From Scilla litardierei (taxonomy: Eukaryota; Streptophyta; Magnoliopsida; Asparagales; Asparagaceae), in the NCBI GenBank assembly GCA_030789695.1, contig CM061135.1, positions 106,897,262-106,961,261 of the forward strand: a stretch of 64,000 nt of DNA, written 5' to 3'. Made by a program: the position numbers and the translations under genes. Of the stretch, positions 32,356 through 43,584 are shown one piece after another (positions within the stretch are counted from its first letter, which is position 1; each line of letters begins with the position of its first letter). The notes under the pieces are model-generated. The model was not told the DNA's origin. It saw only the letters and a program-made list of their open reading frames with translations, and ran no database searches.

Positions 32356-35274
32356 TCAATGATCTGATGATACGGTAATTACAGTGGGAGATTTGCCTAC
32401 ATCTTTACAGAATAATGTCTCGAATTGTCGCATCCTCTCTTCAAGGCCTTCCACCCATCCTTTGGCCGCAGGCAGGCGGTTAGCCTTCCAATGCCTTATT
32501 ACCGGTGGGACCGGGCTTCTATCTTTAAGTTGAATCTTTACAAAGTGATTATTATTTACAAAACCTATGGTGAAGGGACCACGTTTCGTACCTTGGTGTG
32601 GTCCTGATCTTAACGGAAAAAATGAAAGACATTGTTGCATTGACAGCAGATGTATTACACAGTTATAATGACTTGAGATTATATGTCCAACTTCAGGGAA
32701 TGTCATCCAATATTGCATCGGGAGGTGGTCACCCATATAGTTAATTGACACTACCTGTTCTTGTGCACTTTCCTCACCCATCACCTTTGAGTACACATCA
32801 TAGTGGTCACGCAGCTCTTGAAGCAACTCTCTTCTGACCACCTTCCACTGGTCCTCTCCCATCCCTAGATGTGAAGATATAGCCCTGTAACCACAGTTCC
32901 CATCTGCCTTCACATCTGTGACGTTCGATATATATTTGGCGATTGCAGCGGGGAATTGATCAAGATAAGGTATGCCTCCTTGAACGGCTCTAGCGTCCTT
33001 TGCTTCATAATTTGCTGCTGCAAATGAAGCTGTAGCAGAAACCCCAGTCATACTGCCAGATGTCGCGGCTTTGATAGTTGGTTTCTTTCTAGCAAGTTGA
33101 GGAGGAATTGGTGGGGCAGACATATTTTTGATCCTTTGGGACCGTCTCGGTTGGACACGGCCGACGCTTTCTTGTTTCGATGAGACTTCAGGTGGAATTT
33201 GAGCAGAGCAACTAGCCGCATCGGCGAAGACATGATCAAAATGAGCAGGATGAATGGGGGTGGCTGTATCTTCATTTGTCAAATTATTATCCCTTTTTCT
33301 TCTTCCATTGAACACGACATTAACTTGCAGATCTGTAATCAGATTTGTCGCCGGGGTAGCAAGCTCCTTCAACTTAATTAACAACTCCTGCTTCATCGGC
33401 CCATCAAGTTGAGCATAGAGCTTGTGTATGCGCTCTAATTCAGCATGTATAAGCCCATCTTCTTCAGACATCAATTCCGTCTTAGCCTCCATGTCTAGCT
33501 GCTTCCAATGAGAATTTACGGCATCTAAGGGAATGTGGCGATTTTCCCTTGTGAATTCGTCAATCTCATTGGCACATGGTACACCATAAATCATTCTAGC
33601 TAGACAATCACCTGTGCATTGGTCCGTTCCCATAGGGTCAGATTTATCAGCTTCCACAGACATTATCTTCAACGCCGCAGCGGCTGTAAATCCTATCAGC
33701 TCCCTGAACAAGAACCCATGCACCTTATGTTGCAACATGATCTTAGATTTCTCTAATGATGCCTTGATCTCGATATGCTGCCCCTCTAATGATTCATGTA
33801 TGGTTGGCCAAGAAGCGGATAAACTGAAGGCAGATGAACCCAATGCCTTTTTAAGCTTAGAATGTTCAGTCTGGGCTCTTTTGGTCTGCGCTCTGTTGGT
33901 ACTGACATTTCCAAAGTGGAGATTGCCATCTGTCCATACAGAAATAAACTTCTCCTTGTACTTGTCCAACCAAGATGTCTTCACATAGCTCACGACCCTT
34001 GTGTAATCTTTGTACTCGGTCTCCACTGCCTTCAGTTTAGCAACATACTCCTCCTCCTTGCGTGCCCCCACCAATAAATTCCCGCTAGAGATGAAACCTA
34101 ACCATTTTTCTTGATCTTCAAAAGAGGGCTGGCAATTTTTGGCAATATTTTTTGATATGTGCATTCTACATATTTGGTGCACCGCAAGGGGAAATTCATG
34201 GCCAATGGCATTCATAAGTGCTGGCTCCAGTGCTGACAAAATTACACGTGACATCCTGTATCCATGCAGCAAAGAGCTCAACTTCCCCAAGGCCCACAAG
34301 TAGTTCTCCTCACATACGGCCTCCGTGTAACAAAATGCCGCTGTGAACTGAATATCTGTGGATGTCACCCCATACATCTCCATCAATGGTGGCCTGTTGC
34401 GGTTGGTCTTCAACGCGCAGTCCATAACCAGAATCTCTGGAAATTTTCGTAATAACTCAACCGACTGCGGATGTGCCCAAAATATAGTCCTCACTGCAGT
34501 TGTCACTTCGTCCACTTCATGATACACAATGTAATTACGTTGTGTCAGTAGATTAAGGAATAGCTGCATTTCTGCTCTCCAGGCCATTTCCCATGCCTTC
34601 ATCCTCTGTCTGGCTTTATAAATAGTGTTGATTGTGATAGATGTTGCATTATCCTTTTCCTTCAGGTATTTCAAGATTTCCCTTGGCCTAAGCAATCTAT
34701 TTGACAAGTCTCTCACCGTGGCCATCTCCCCACCTCCGAACCTCCTCTCATCTGGATGTCGCTCGATGTACATTGCGGGTTTATGGTTGTGATTGCCACG
34801 TACAACTGTCAAAATCCACTTATCTATTGCCACACCATTAGCCCTCAAGTAGAAGGGACATGAGCACTTCTTGCTTCGAGTTGATTTTTTGGCCGATATG
34901 TCCGGCCTGTGTGGCCGATATGTCCCACTTCTTTCACAACAAAAATAATAAGTTGGGACCCTATTGCCCTTTGTACTCATATTTGATGATTTTGTAACAA
35001 CCAAATTCCCGGTTTTCACACCGACCCCTTTTACCCATTTACCAAGCTCTTCTATGCTGGGGAAAATTTTATTTGTTGTGAACTGATTTGTATAATCTTC
35101 ATTAACCTCTGAGCCTTCAACAATACGCTGAATTAAGTACCAGATACCAATATAGTCACTAAATGTTAAGCTTTATTTTCTAGTAAATTAGTCATTTAAC
35201 AAAGCAAAATAATTTCAAACCTTTGCTTCTTTGTCCGCTTCATCCCAGATCCCCTCAATGTGTACCGAGCTCAT
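32356..35274 (-). CDS. FAR1 DNA-binding / MULE core / OTU protease fusion (OTU gene 1)
   Basis: The model joins exon 1 (35274-35221, 18 codons from MSSVHIEGIWDEADKEAK) to exon 2 (35127-32356) across an inferred intron, giving 941 residues with no stop. Order: FAR1-type zinc cluster (Cys81/82, Cys106, Cys108, His131, His133; RSKKCSCPF, RGNHNH), MULE transposase core (about 240-530), basic linker, OTU domain (about 745-885) with Asp760, Cys763 (ADGNCGYR) and His879 (NNNHF). The core keeps the first Asp (VMDCALKTN, 254) but the second is Ala (VILSALEP, 317) and the Glu position reads Gln (RAQTEH, 437). The SWIM region lacks CxC and its His (PCANE). So transposition chemistry is probably lost, while DNA-binding and deubiquitinase-like parts look intact. 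The FAR1-MULE-OTU architecture is, as I recall, also found in other plant MULE proteins. It lies head-to-head with OTU gene 2. Confidence 0.88.
35128..35220 (-). other. Inferred intron 1 of OTU gene 1
   Basis: On the minus strand the donor is AAG|GTTTGA and the acceptor is TAATTCAG|CGT, 93 bp, phase 0. The first exon is short and its choice rests only on frame and splice sites. Confidence 0.5.
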
Positions 35275-35726
35275 CTCAATCTTCGTAATTTCTACGCAAT
35301 CATGTTCCAAATGTACATTGCAGCAATCAATTTCTGAAATTATTAAAAAATACCAAATTAATTAGCATCAATTAATGGCTTACCAACTTTACGATGCAAT
35401 GCGTCCGCAGTCAACTATTTTAGGGCACCCCAACCCAATGACACAAATCTTTTGCTCTGCCTTAAGGACCTTCGTTTGATATAAGCAGGAAGTCTTATAG
35501 TCTATATACATCAGCGAATTAGAATAATTTCTGTTGATCAAACCCTATCTCGTTAGCTTTTCCCGCCTTAGGTCACAAAACTGATCGCATATGGAAGCTG
35601 TTATGATGCATTTGTATATACGGATGCGTAAAAATAGTGGTTCACAGTGTAAATTACTCATCGCGAACAGTGGGAGGGCAAAAATGTAAAAGATCTCCTT
35701 TGTGAACCGTCTAGCAGTATGCCCAC
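35275..35726. other. Upstream region of OTU gene 1
   Basis: This is the left part of the roughly 1.1 kb between the two divergent OTU genes. It is AT-rich with no further open frame and probably holds the leader and promoter of OTU gene 1. I see no unambiguous TATA box. Confidence 0.35.
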
Positions 35727-35910
35727 CGCACACAACCGCGCAAAACATGGAATTGCTCAGCGCACATAACCACGCAAAACTGGGAATTGCTCACCGCTCA
35801 CATCCAATCAAAACACGGAATTGCTCAGCGCAGACAACCACGCAAAACTCGGAATTGCTCAGCGCACACAACCACTCAAAACCCGTAATTGCTCACCACC
35901 CACAACCGTT
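35727..35910. repeat. 34-bp minisatellite built from the CGCG/GCTCA motif
   Basis: Units start at 35727, 35761, 35795, 35829, 35863 and a partial at 35897, all exactly 34 bp apart. Each has the form CGCACACAACCACGCAAAAC followed by TCGGAATTGCTCAG. It lies between the divergent OTU genes 1 and 2. Confidence 0.9.
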
Positions 35911-36365
35911 TTGGTCAAGTCCACGTGCACATGTGGACGGGTTATTTGCTAGTAATATTTCAAACTAGACTTGTTTACTCAACTAGCACAACGGGTAAAT
36001 TATTGTAGACCCGATATGACCCGGTAGGACCCGAAATTGTCCCGTGATACCTTCTGCTCGCAGCGAATTGACAGACAATTACACAGATTGCTCACGGCGG
36101 AATTTCAAAAGGCAAGTATTTTCAAAGATCGCTCCAGTCGCCCAGACCGAAATCCAAAAGCTTTGATTTTTATTTAATTGCTCGAAGGATACATCACTTA
36201 GTCAACTGGTGAGATCAAACAAAGAGCTGAATCGAGAGAAATCGATTTAGGGGGTTTTGACCTAAATTTATCAACATCGACACTTTGGTACGTCTATACT
36301 TTTAAGTACAGTTTATCTGACTTTCTTATTTTGATTTTACATGCATTCATCCACGGTTGAGGTTG

Positions 36366-38067
36366 ATGAAGTCGGTACAAAAATCCAAGGTAATATTGAT
36401 TTATCTTCTCGGCAATAATGCATTAAATCTTTGAGGATCAGGTTATGAATTGTTTGATACAGGATACTATGGATTTTACAACCGACTTTACCACCAATCA
36501 ACTGTTCAAGGATAGAAAAGAGCTGTTTCAGTGGATACAAAATGTCGGGTTAAGTCATGGGCATGTGATTGTTACACGTTCGGGGAGATTAAGTAAAACG
36601 GCCAAAGGGCATCATGCTGTGTACTTTGCGTGTGAAAGAAGCGGTGAGTATTGGGGACACCGAAAGCTAAAAAAGACCAACCAGCCTGTTAAAACCAAGA
36701 AGTGTTCATGTCCTTTCTCATTGCGTGGTTATATGGTGGGCGTGGGCGTTGAGGAGTGGAAGGTAACAGTCGTTTGTGGCAGGCACAACCATGAAGCAGC
36801 TAAATATGTCGATGGCCATTCCGATGACGGGACGTTGCAGGGAATGGAGATGGAAACAGTGCGTGACTTGGCAAATAGCAAGGTTCGGCCAGCTGAAATT
36901 TTGAAAGTACTGAAGGCAAATAAAAACTTCAGTGCAACCTCAATCAAAGCAATTTATAATGCACGAAACCGGTTACAACGGGGGAAGAAGGTTGGTATTG
37001 TAAAACAGTTGAAGGAGTTAGCATCAGCTGATAAAATTGTGGGTGCTGAGAATGTGAAGGCTGTGAATAATGAGGGGGAGGATCAGAAGGTGGGGGAGGC
37101 TTTTTGGGAGAATGCAGTGCCTGCTGAGTTGCAGGAGGAGGATCATACTGGGAAGATGGGTGGGGAGGATGATAAGGTGGATAGTAATGAGGCGGAGCAG
37201 ACTGCTGAGGAGGAGGATGATGATGATGAGAATGCAGTGGCTAAGGCCTTTGAGAAGGAGCATGAGGTTCTACGTCTTCAAATTTCTACTCTGGTAGCGG
37301 AGATTGCTAAGCAGCATGCTGAGATAACCGATACGTCTACATTGACGTGTAAACCGGGTAAGGGAAGAAGTAGACCGTTGTGGAAATGTACAATAAAGAA
37401 GCCGAAACAATCAATTTCACATGATGATAGTGACGAGGACTTGGCTGCCGACATAATAATACCATATTGGAACGCTTTTCCTGAGTGTCTACGACCCCTT
37501 ATAGTGCATGTCGTAGATGTGAAAGCAGACGGAAACTGTGGGTATAGGGCTGTGGCAGCTCAGTTGGGACTGGGTGAGGACGAATGGAGGCAGGTGAAAT
37601 ATGACTTACGAGAAGAGATGCAGAACCACGACGGCTTGTACCGGCAACTTATGGGTGCCGTGGAATTTAAAAAGAATGTAGTGGCACTGGGCCATTTGTT
37701 AGACCGTCCAAAAGCTAAATGGTGGATGCAGATGCCAGAAATGGCACATGTCATTGCCTCATGCTACGACTGTGTAGTACATATTCTTGCACCTCATCAG
37801 TGTGTGACATATTTTCCTTTAAGAACTCCTCCAGTACCCCTATCATCTAGACGCCACATAACGTTGGGTCATGTGAACAATAATCACTTCGTTATTGTTA
37901 AACTTGCCCCATATAGTCCTGTCCCTCCGAATTCAAGTATGTGGCTAAGATACCGTTCCGATGTGTCAGCCGGATGGCCAGCTGCTTATGAGGATAGGAT
38001 GCATCAATTCCAGTCAATAGTATTTGGTCACGATATTGCAACCGTTGACGTTATTGAAATATTGTAG
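36366..38067 (+). CDS. FAR1 DNA-binding / acidic coiled coil / OTU protease (OTU gene 2)
   Basis: The main exon is open from 36463 to 38067. A short first exon (36366-36389, MKSVQKSK) joined across a 73-bp intron (36390-36462) keeps frame; the alternative start is Met at 36469, giving 532 residues. Numbering from that Met: FAR1-type zinc cluster with Cys55, Cys79, Cys81, His106 and His108 (KKCSCPFSLRG, GRHNHEA); helix ending in YNARNRL (about 165); acidic region 205-255; Leu-rich coiled coil (VLRLQISTLVAEIAKQ, about 267-282); OTU domain with Asp354, Cys357 (ADGNCGYRAV) and His473 (VNNNHF). There is no transposase core: the sequence passes from YNARNRLQ directly to VGIVKQLKELAS, which in OTU gene 1 lies behind the core. 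All visible OTU catalytic residues are present. Probably a nuclear protein; function unknown. Confidence 0.87.
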
Positions 38068-38465
38068 GATAAAACGTTGTATCATTTTACTATGGATTGT
38101 TTATTTCATATTGACAGATTGGTAGCATGAAATTTTATCATGTCTGCCTAAATGTGCAAATGTTATCATCTATATGCCGTGCTGTGGTGTATCGTATCTA
38201 TAAGTTATGCTCAACGATAGACCTACTAATCAAGTTTGCCTCTTACTAACTTTTTGGTGAACGGGTACAAACTGATATATACTGGATTTTGAATGCTTAA
38301 TAACACACGCAATCTATCCAGATTTTCTTAAGGGTGTTAATTAATACAACTAATGATAGTTATCACGTTGGTATTATATTATTTTATACGTATCAATAAT
38401 GTTGTTAACATCGGCATAAGAATATGAGTAATCCAATAGAATAAATATTAAAAACAAAATTTAGA
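38068..38465. other. 3' region of OTU gene 2
   Basis: AT-rich, no open frame or repeat seen. Its start resembles the region after OTU gene 3 (GGATAAAACGTT... versus AGATAAAACGTT..., AAATTTTATCATG, AAATGTGCAAATGT), so the duplication includes the 3' ends. Confidence 0.5.
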
Positions 38466-38469
38466 ACTC

Positions 38470-38690
38470 CTCAGCGCGCACCACGGTCAAAATCGTTCTC
38501 ATCGTCGCGATTAATAACGATTACCGTTACTAATGTCAATCTTGATAATCCATGTAAGATTAATCATCGCGCAAAACGGTTCAAATCGTGTTAAAATATA
38601 ACCATTGTGCGTGCTGAGTAAAATAAGCAAACTAAACCACCGAATTTACTCGAAGCGCACAACGGGTTAAAATTTTTACCCGTTTTGACC
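38470..38690. repeat. CGCG motif cluster between OTU genes 2 and 3
   Basis: Halves lie near 38475 (CAGCGCGCACCACGG), 38568 (CATCGCGCAAAACGGTTC), 38602 (CATTGTGCGTGCTGAG) and 38650 (TACTCGAAGCGCACAACGGG). Confidence 0.65.
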
Positions 38691-39068
38691 CATTAGGACC
38701 CTCTTTCATCCCTTGATAAATTCTGCTCACCGCTCACAGACATAACCTTCCACAGATTGCTCAAGGCGGAATATCAAACGGCAAGTTTTTCGTAGATTGC
38801 TCAAGGCGCACAGACGGAAATTCCAAAGATTTGATTTTTATTACTGGGCTCGACATTTACATCACAGTGGCAACTGCTGTGTTCAAACAAATCGGTGAAG
38901 CGATAGCAATCGATTTAGGGGTTTTCAACCTAAATTTGTCGAAATCGCGATTTGGTAAGTATACAATGTTAAGTACATTTTATTTGATATTCTTATTACA
39001 ATTACAATGTGTAGAAAGAGGAGGAGAAATTTTTGGTTTTTACTTGCCTGCAGATACAGTTGAGATTG

Positions 39069-41407
39069 ATGGAGATGCTAAAATATTCCGAGGTAATATT
39101 GATTTTTCTTTACGTCAATAATGTAACTAATGTTTGGTTCCCGGTCCAATTAGTTGTATGAATTGTTTGATACAGGTGTATATGGATTATACAGCCGAAT
39201 TTACAACGAGTCAACGTTTTAAAAGTAGAGACGAGCTCTTTCAGTGGAAAAAGAGCGTCGGACGACAACATGGGCATGTGATTGTTACCAGTGCGTCGAG
39301 TATCAGTAAATCGTCCAATAGGACTCCCGCTGCCTACTATGCATTTGCAAGAAGCGTGAACTACAGGGGACACCGACCAGTACGAAAGAGCAACCGACCA
39401 GTTAGAACCAACAAGTGTGGATGCCCGTTCAAATTGCGTGGTAATGAGGTGGGCGATGGCGGTGAGTGGAGTTTAACGGTCGTTGATGGCAGGCACAATC
39501 ATCAAGCTGCTAATTATGTCACGGGCCATTCCGACGACGGGATGTTGCAGGGAAAAGAGGTGGAAGCATTGCGAGACTTGGCAAATAGAAAGGTGCCGCC
39601 GTCAGCAATTTTGAAAAGCCTGAAGGAAACTAAATCCTTCAATGAAACACCAATCAAATCAATTTATAATGCACGTTCCTGATTACTAAGGGGGCAGAGT
39701 GTGGGTATGGTAAACAAGTTGAAGGAGTTAGCATCACCGTGTAGAATTGTGGGTGATGAGCTTGTGGTGCATGTGGATAATGTTGAGGAGGAGCAGAATG
39801 GAGATGAGGAGAAGGTGGATGAGGCTGAGGAGGCGACTGCATTGGCTGCTTATTGGCAGGATGATGTGGTGGATCGTAATGCGATGGAGCAGGCTGCTGA
39901 GAAGTTGGCTCTTAGTGGGCAGGCGTAGAATGCTGCGGAGGAGGATGAGGTTAATGCAGCGGATGAGAATGTGGAGCCGAGGGTGCATGATGTTTATGGG
40001 GATGATGAGGCTGAGAATGCAGTGGCTGCTGAGTTGACTGTAGATGATTATGTTATTGGGGAGATGGTGGAGACGAAGGAGACGGTTGCCCTTAACGTGG
40101 AGGTGCAGAATGCTGAGGAGGTACTGGTGGAGGATAATGCAGCGGCTGAGACTGTGGAGCCGAAGGTGTATGAGGAGAAGGTGAACGAGGAGGAGGATGA
40201 TAAGGAAGTGGCTACTGATTTGATTGCTGAGGAGCATACTGGGAAGTTGGTGGATACGGCGGGGACGGTGGAACGTAATGTGGCTGACCAGACTGCTGAG
40301 ATGGATGAGGGGGAGAATGCAGCTGGGGAGAATGAGGAGCCGCAGGAGGATGAGGCAAATGTGGAGGATGTGGAGGATGAGAAGATAGAGGATGCTAGGT
40401 TGATGCAAGCTGAGCTTACGTTGGAGTTGGGGGTGACGGTGGAGACGGGGGATCATAATGTGGATGCTCAGACTGCTGGGAGGGAGGAGGAGACGGCTGT
40501 GGCCTCGTATTTTGATGAGCACGAGGAGATGGATGGCATGCTTAAACAACTTTCTCCCCTGGTTGATGAGATTTCTGATCATTTTTCGGATGTGACGGAG
40601 ATGCCTACAGTTATGAGGAAGCTTGTTAAGGCTCCACGGTTGCATTCAATTGCGGAGCATACGGCGGCGGCGAAGGAGAAGCCTAAATGGAAGAGGCGGC
40701 CTTCGAAGGAAAGTAGTAGGCGTCCGAAACTTCAAATAAAGAAGCCGAAACCTTCGTTTCCCCGTGATGATTATGTTGATGATTTGCCTGCCAACTTCCT
40801 CATACCATATTATTTGGATTTTGATCCCAAGCTACGTGACCTCATAGTGGGCGGCGTAGACGTGGATGCAGATGGCAACTGTGGGTACAGGGCTGTGGCA
40901 GTTCAGTTGGGCTTGAAAGATTCCGATTGGCGGACTGTCAGAGCTGATTTGCTCCGTGAGATGCGGACATACAACGTCTTGTACATGCGTGTTCTGAGCG
41001 AGGTTTCATATAATAATAATTTGAAGGAAGTGAACTATTTTATTACTGATAAAGGTGCAGGAGAGGAAAATTGGATGCAGATGCCAGACATGGGACATGT
41101 CATTGCCTCATGCTACAACTGTGTAGTACATTTGATTGCAGATGAAATGTGTGTGACATTTTTTCCATTGAGAAGTCCTCCAGTAAACCGAGCCTCCAGA
41201 CTCCACATAACGTTGGGTTATGTGAACAGAAATCACTTTTTTATCCTTCAACTTCAACCAACAGGTGACGTCCCTCCGACTTCAGTTGTGTGGACAAGAT
41301 CGCATGACCCTGTGGCCGATGGATGGCCGGCTGGTTACGAGCAGAGGATGCAGTCATTCGTTGATAGGGTAAAAGGTACGAATATTGCTACCGCTGATGC
41401 TTTTTAG
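39069..41407 (+). pseudogene. FAR1 DNA-binding / acidic repeats / OTU protease (OTU gene 3), two nonsense codons
   Basis: One reading frame runs from Met 39182 (or an upstream exon 39069-39092 joined over 39093-39175) to 41407, broken by TGA at 39680-39682 and TAG at 39926-39928. It is a tandem duplicate of OTU gene 2, with promoter and leader regions also matching (38640-39190 versus 35960-36480). The zinc cluster has lost its first Cys (YYAFARS where gene 2 has YFACERS), but KCGCPF and GRHNH remain. The acidic middle is much longer (about 250 residues of degenerate Glu/Asp/Val repeats), then the OTU domain with ADGNCGYRAV and NRNHFF is intact. A protein starting after the second stop (Met near 39971) would hold the acidic part plus a complete OTU domain. 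Confidence 0.82.
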
Positions 41408-41549
41408 TATCTGTAAGATAAAACGTTTATCAATGTAATAAGTTTTTTTTGGTATAAAAATGGACCACTTTAGCGGATGAAATTTTATCATGCTTCCGAA
41501 ATGTGCAAATGTCATCATCGGTATGGATTGATGTTGTGTATCATACCAA

Positions 41550-42575
41550 TTACACCGAGCACAACACTGCAGTAATATTGCCCGTTTTGCGCTTTGAGTA
41601 ATTATGTCTTTACCTACCAAATTGCTCAACGCGCAGAACTGGCAATATTAGTGCCGGTTTTGCGCTCTGGGTATTTTTAATAACATCAACCTTTGTTCCA
41701 AATTGTTATGCGATGAGAATGTGTCATTGTTAGTGTGTCCAATACTCCAAGTGAGAGCAGGGTTATTGTATCATATATGTTATTGTCTGACAAAATTGCT
41801 TACCACAAACTCACATTGATAAGTTTTGCCCGTTGAGCGCCTTTATTAGCCAATTTGTTAGTGGTTACTACAATTGCTCACCATTCACCACGATCAGAAC
41901 AAATAATTTTGACCGGTTGTGCGCGGTGAGCAATTTTGTTAGTGCGAAAAAAAAACTCCGACTCATCCACTCAATAAAATTTGCTGATATATCCACATTT
42001 ATTGCTGCTCGCACCGTGCAAATTTTTAATGGTTAACAGAAATGCTCACAGCGCACAACGGCGATATATTGGAACCTTTGGTCTTACTAATAGTCTAAGA
42101 GACCCCTCGAGTCTGCAAAGCAGTGTTGGTGAACATACAGAGCAGGGATCGTTAATATACAGCGGATTGCTACCAGCCGGATGTTCTGCTCTATAATGAT
42201 TAATGCATGCCTAAGTTTTGCGCGTTGGGATAAACTGTAGCCACTAAAAAAGTAGCCCAACGCGCACAACGGGCAAATTTATGCCCTCAGGCTCGGGCAA
42301 AATTACGAGCACAACGGGAAAACAACGCGCACAACGGGCAAAAATTACGCGCACAACGGGCAAAACAACGCGCACAACTGGAAAAAAGGAAAGCCGGTGG
42401 TTTGCTTTTTGAGCATATAAAAGGTAGTTTATCAACAATTGTTAAACGCGCACACACCTAGTAGCCTTATGCCCGGTGTGCGCGTTGAGCAAAGTTGCGA
42501 CGATATCGCATTTGCTCAACGCGCCCCGCACGGACTAATTTTGCCCGTTGTGCGCTTTGAGCATATTTGTTGGAT
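41550..42575. repeat. Dense CGCG motif and hairpin cluster after OTU gene 3
   Basis: Motif halves occur about every 40-80 bp: near 41625 (TTGCTCAACGCGCAGAACTG), 41920 (CGGTTGTGCGCGGTGAGC), 42050 (TGCTCACAGCGCACAACGG), 42250-42390 (five direct copies of GCGCACAAC(G/T)GG), and 42475-42565 (three facing halves). Between them lies a variant of the 90-bp subterminal block (42090-42190). This is the left start of the right-hand repeat region. Confidence 0.75.
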
Positions 42576-42981
42576 GCTGTACTTTTTGTTCCAACGGTCA
42601 ATCATTCACACTCCTATTTTCATCATACTAAAATTGTGATTCCGTAATATGCCAACAGTCAAACTTCACTTAGAAACTTTACCTAATTGTGATTAAGACC
42701 GATATTTATTCATTCTGAAGACATTTTATATACAATCTGATACCTAGTCAATCTGATTCAGAAACTGCATGCAAACCTTTAGATTAACGCTGATACATAT
42801 TCAAACGGTGACCATTCCAAAATGGCCAACCCATTCTAACATACTGAAGTACGTACAGATACAGATCCAAACAGATACATATCCCTTTACTATTACAAAC
42901 TGATACATTTGAGTGTCTTCACAGATGTTTGCAATGAAGTGGCGCGTGATCTGCGTGTTTCCCCCTTCAACTTCCGCGAGT

Positions 42982-43197
42982 TCATCGGGCGCCCATCTTC
43001 GTTGCGTTTATTAACGTCCTTGGATAGTTGGATATGAGTGTCGCGTCGTTGTAACCTGCAGTCAAGTATGTAGCCGTGTCAAACACAACGCCTGGAACCC
43101 TGATTCCCCTGTGGCGATGTACGACACGGGCAATGCGCTCCACATCTACGTTGCAGTTGCCGAATTTCTGCCCTGATCTGCTCAAGATGATTGTCAT
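42982..43197 (-). pseudogene. Unknown protein fragment with GVVFDTATYLTAGYNDA
   Basis: A 71-codon open stretch contains RIARVVHRHRGIRVPGVVFD and TATYLTAGYNDA. The TATY(L/P)TAGY(N/T)DA core recurs at about 46470, 49660, 53020, 56340, 59660 and 62980 in ever more similar copies. I do not recognise a family. Confidence 0.4.
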
Positions 43198-43584
43198 ACC
43201 AGATGTTTGTAATGACGTGGAACTTTGTCCTTTGTAGGAGACGCCGTGAATTGGAAAGTCGGCAGACCGTTTCGCTTATTACCGTCTTTGCTGTCGTCGT
43301 TGTAACATGAAGTCAGGACAAACGACACCGATTGGAACTCCGTTACCGGAGACGATGTAAAACAACACAGGGTTGCATAAGAAGTTGTGTTTGGGAGTGT
43401 AAGAGATCGGAAAGGATAGGATGGAGTGTCTGTGCGTCAAAGATGATGTATAGTGAAACGATGAAGGGGTTGATGGAGGAGATGGAGTGTATAAAGAGGA
43501 GATGGAGATGGATATGGAGTGTATAGCAAGACACGCAAACCAAATACATAGCCATAATTCATAATAGGAGGGAATAATAATCTA

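Noticed and set aside
35727..35910. CRISPR-like short repeats
   Set aside because: The 34-bp units are contiguous and mutate throughout; no spacers, and the host is a eukaryote.
39734..40645. 303-codon minus-strand frame rich in Leu/Ile/His
   Set aside because: Antisense of the acidic repeat region of OTU gene 3; codon bias of the repeats keeps it open by chance.
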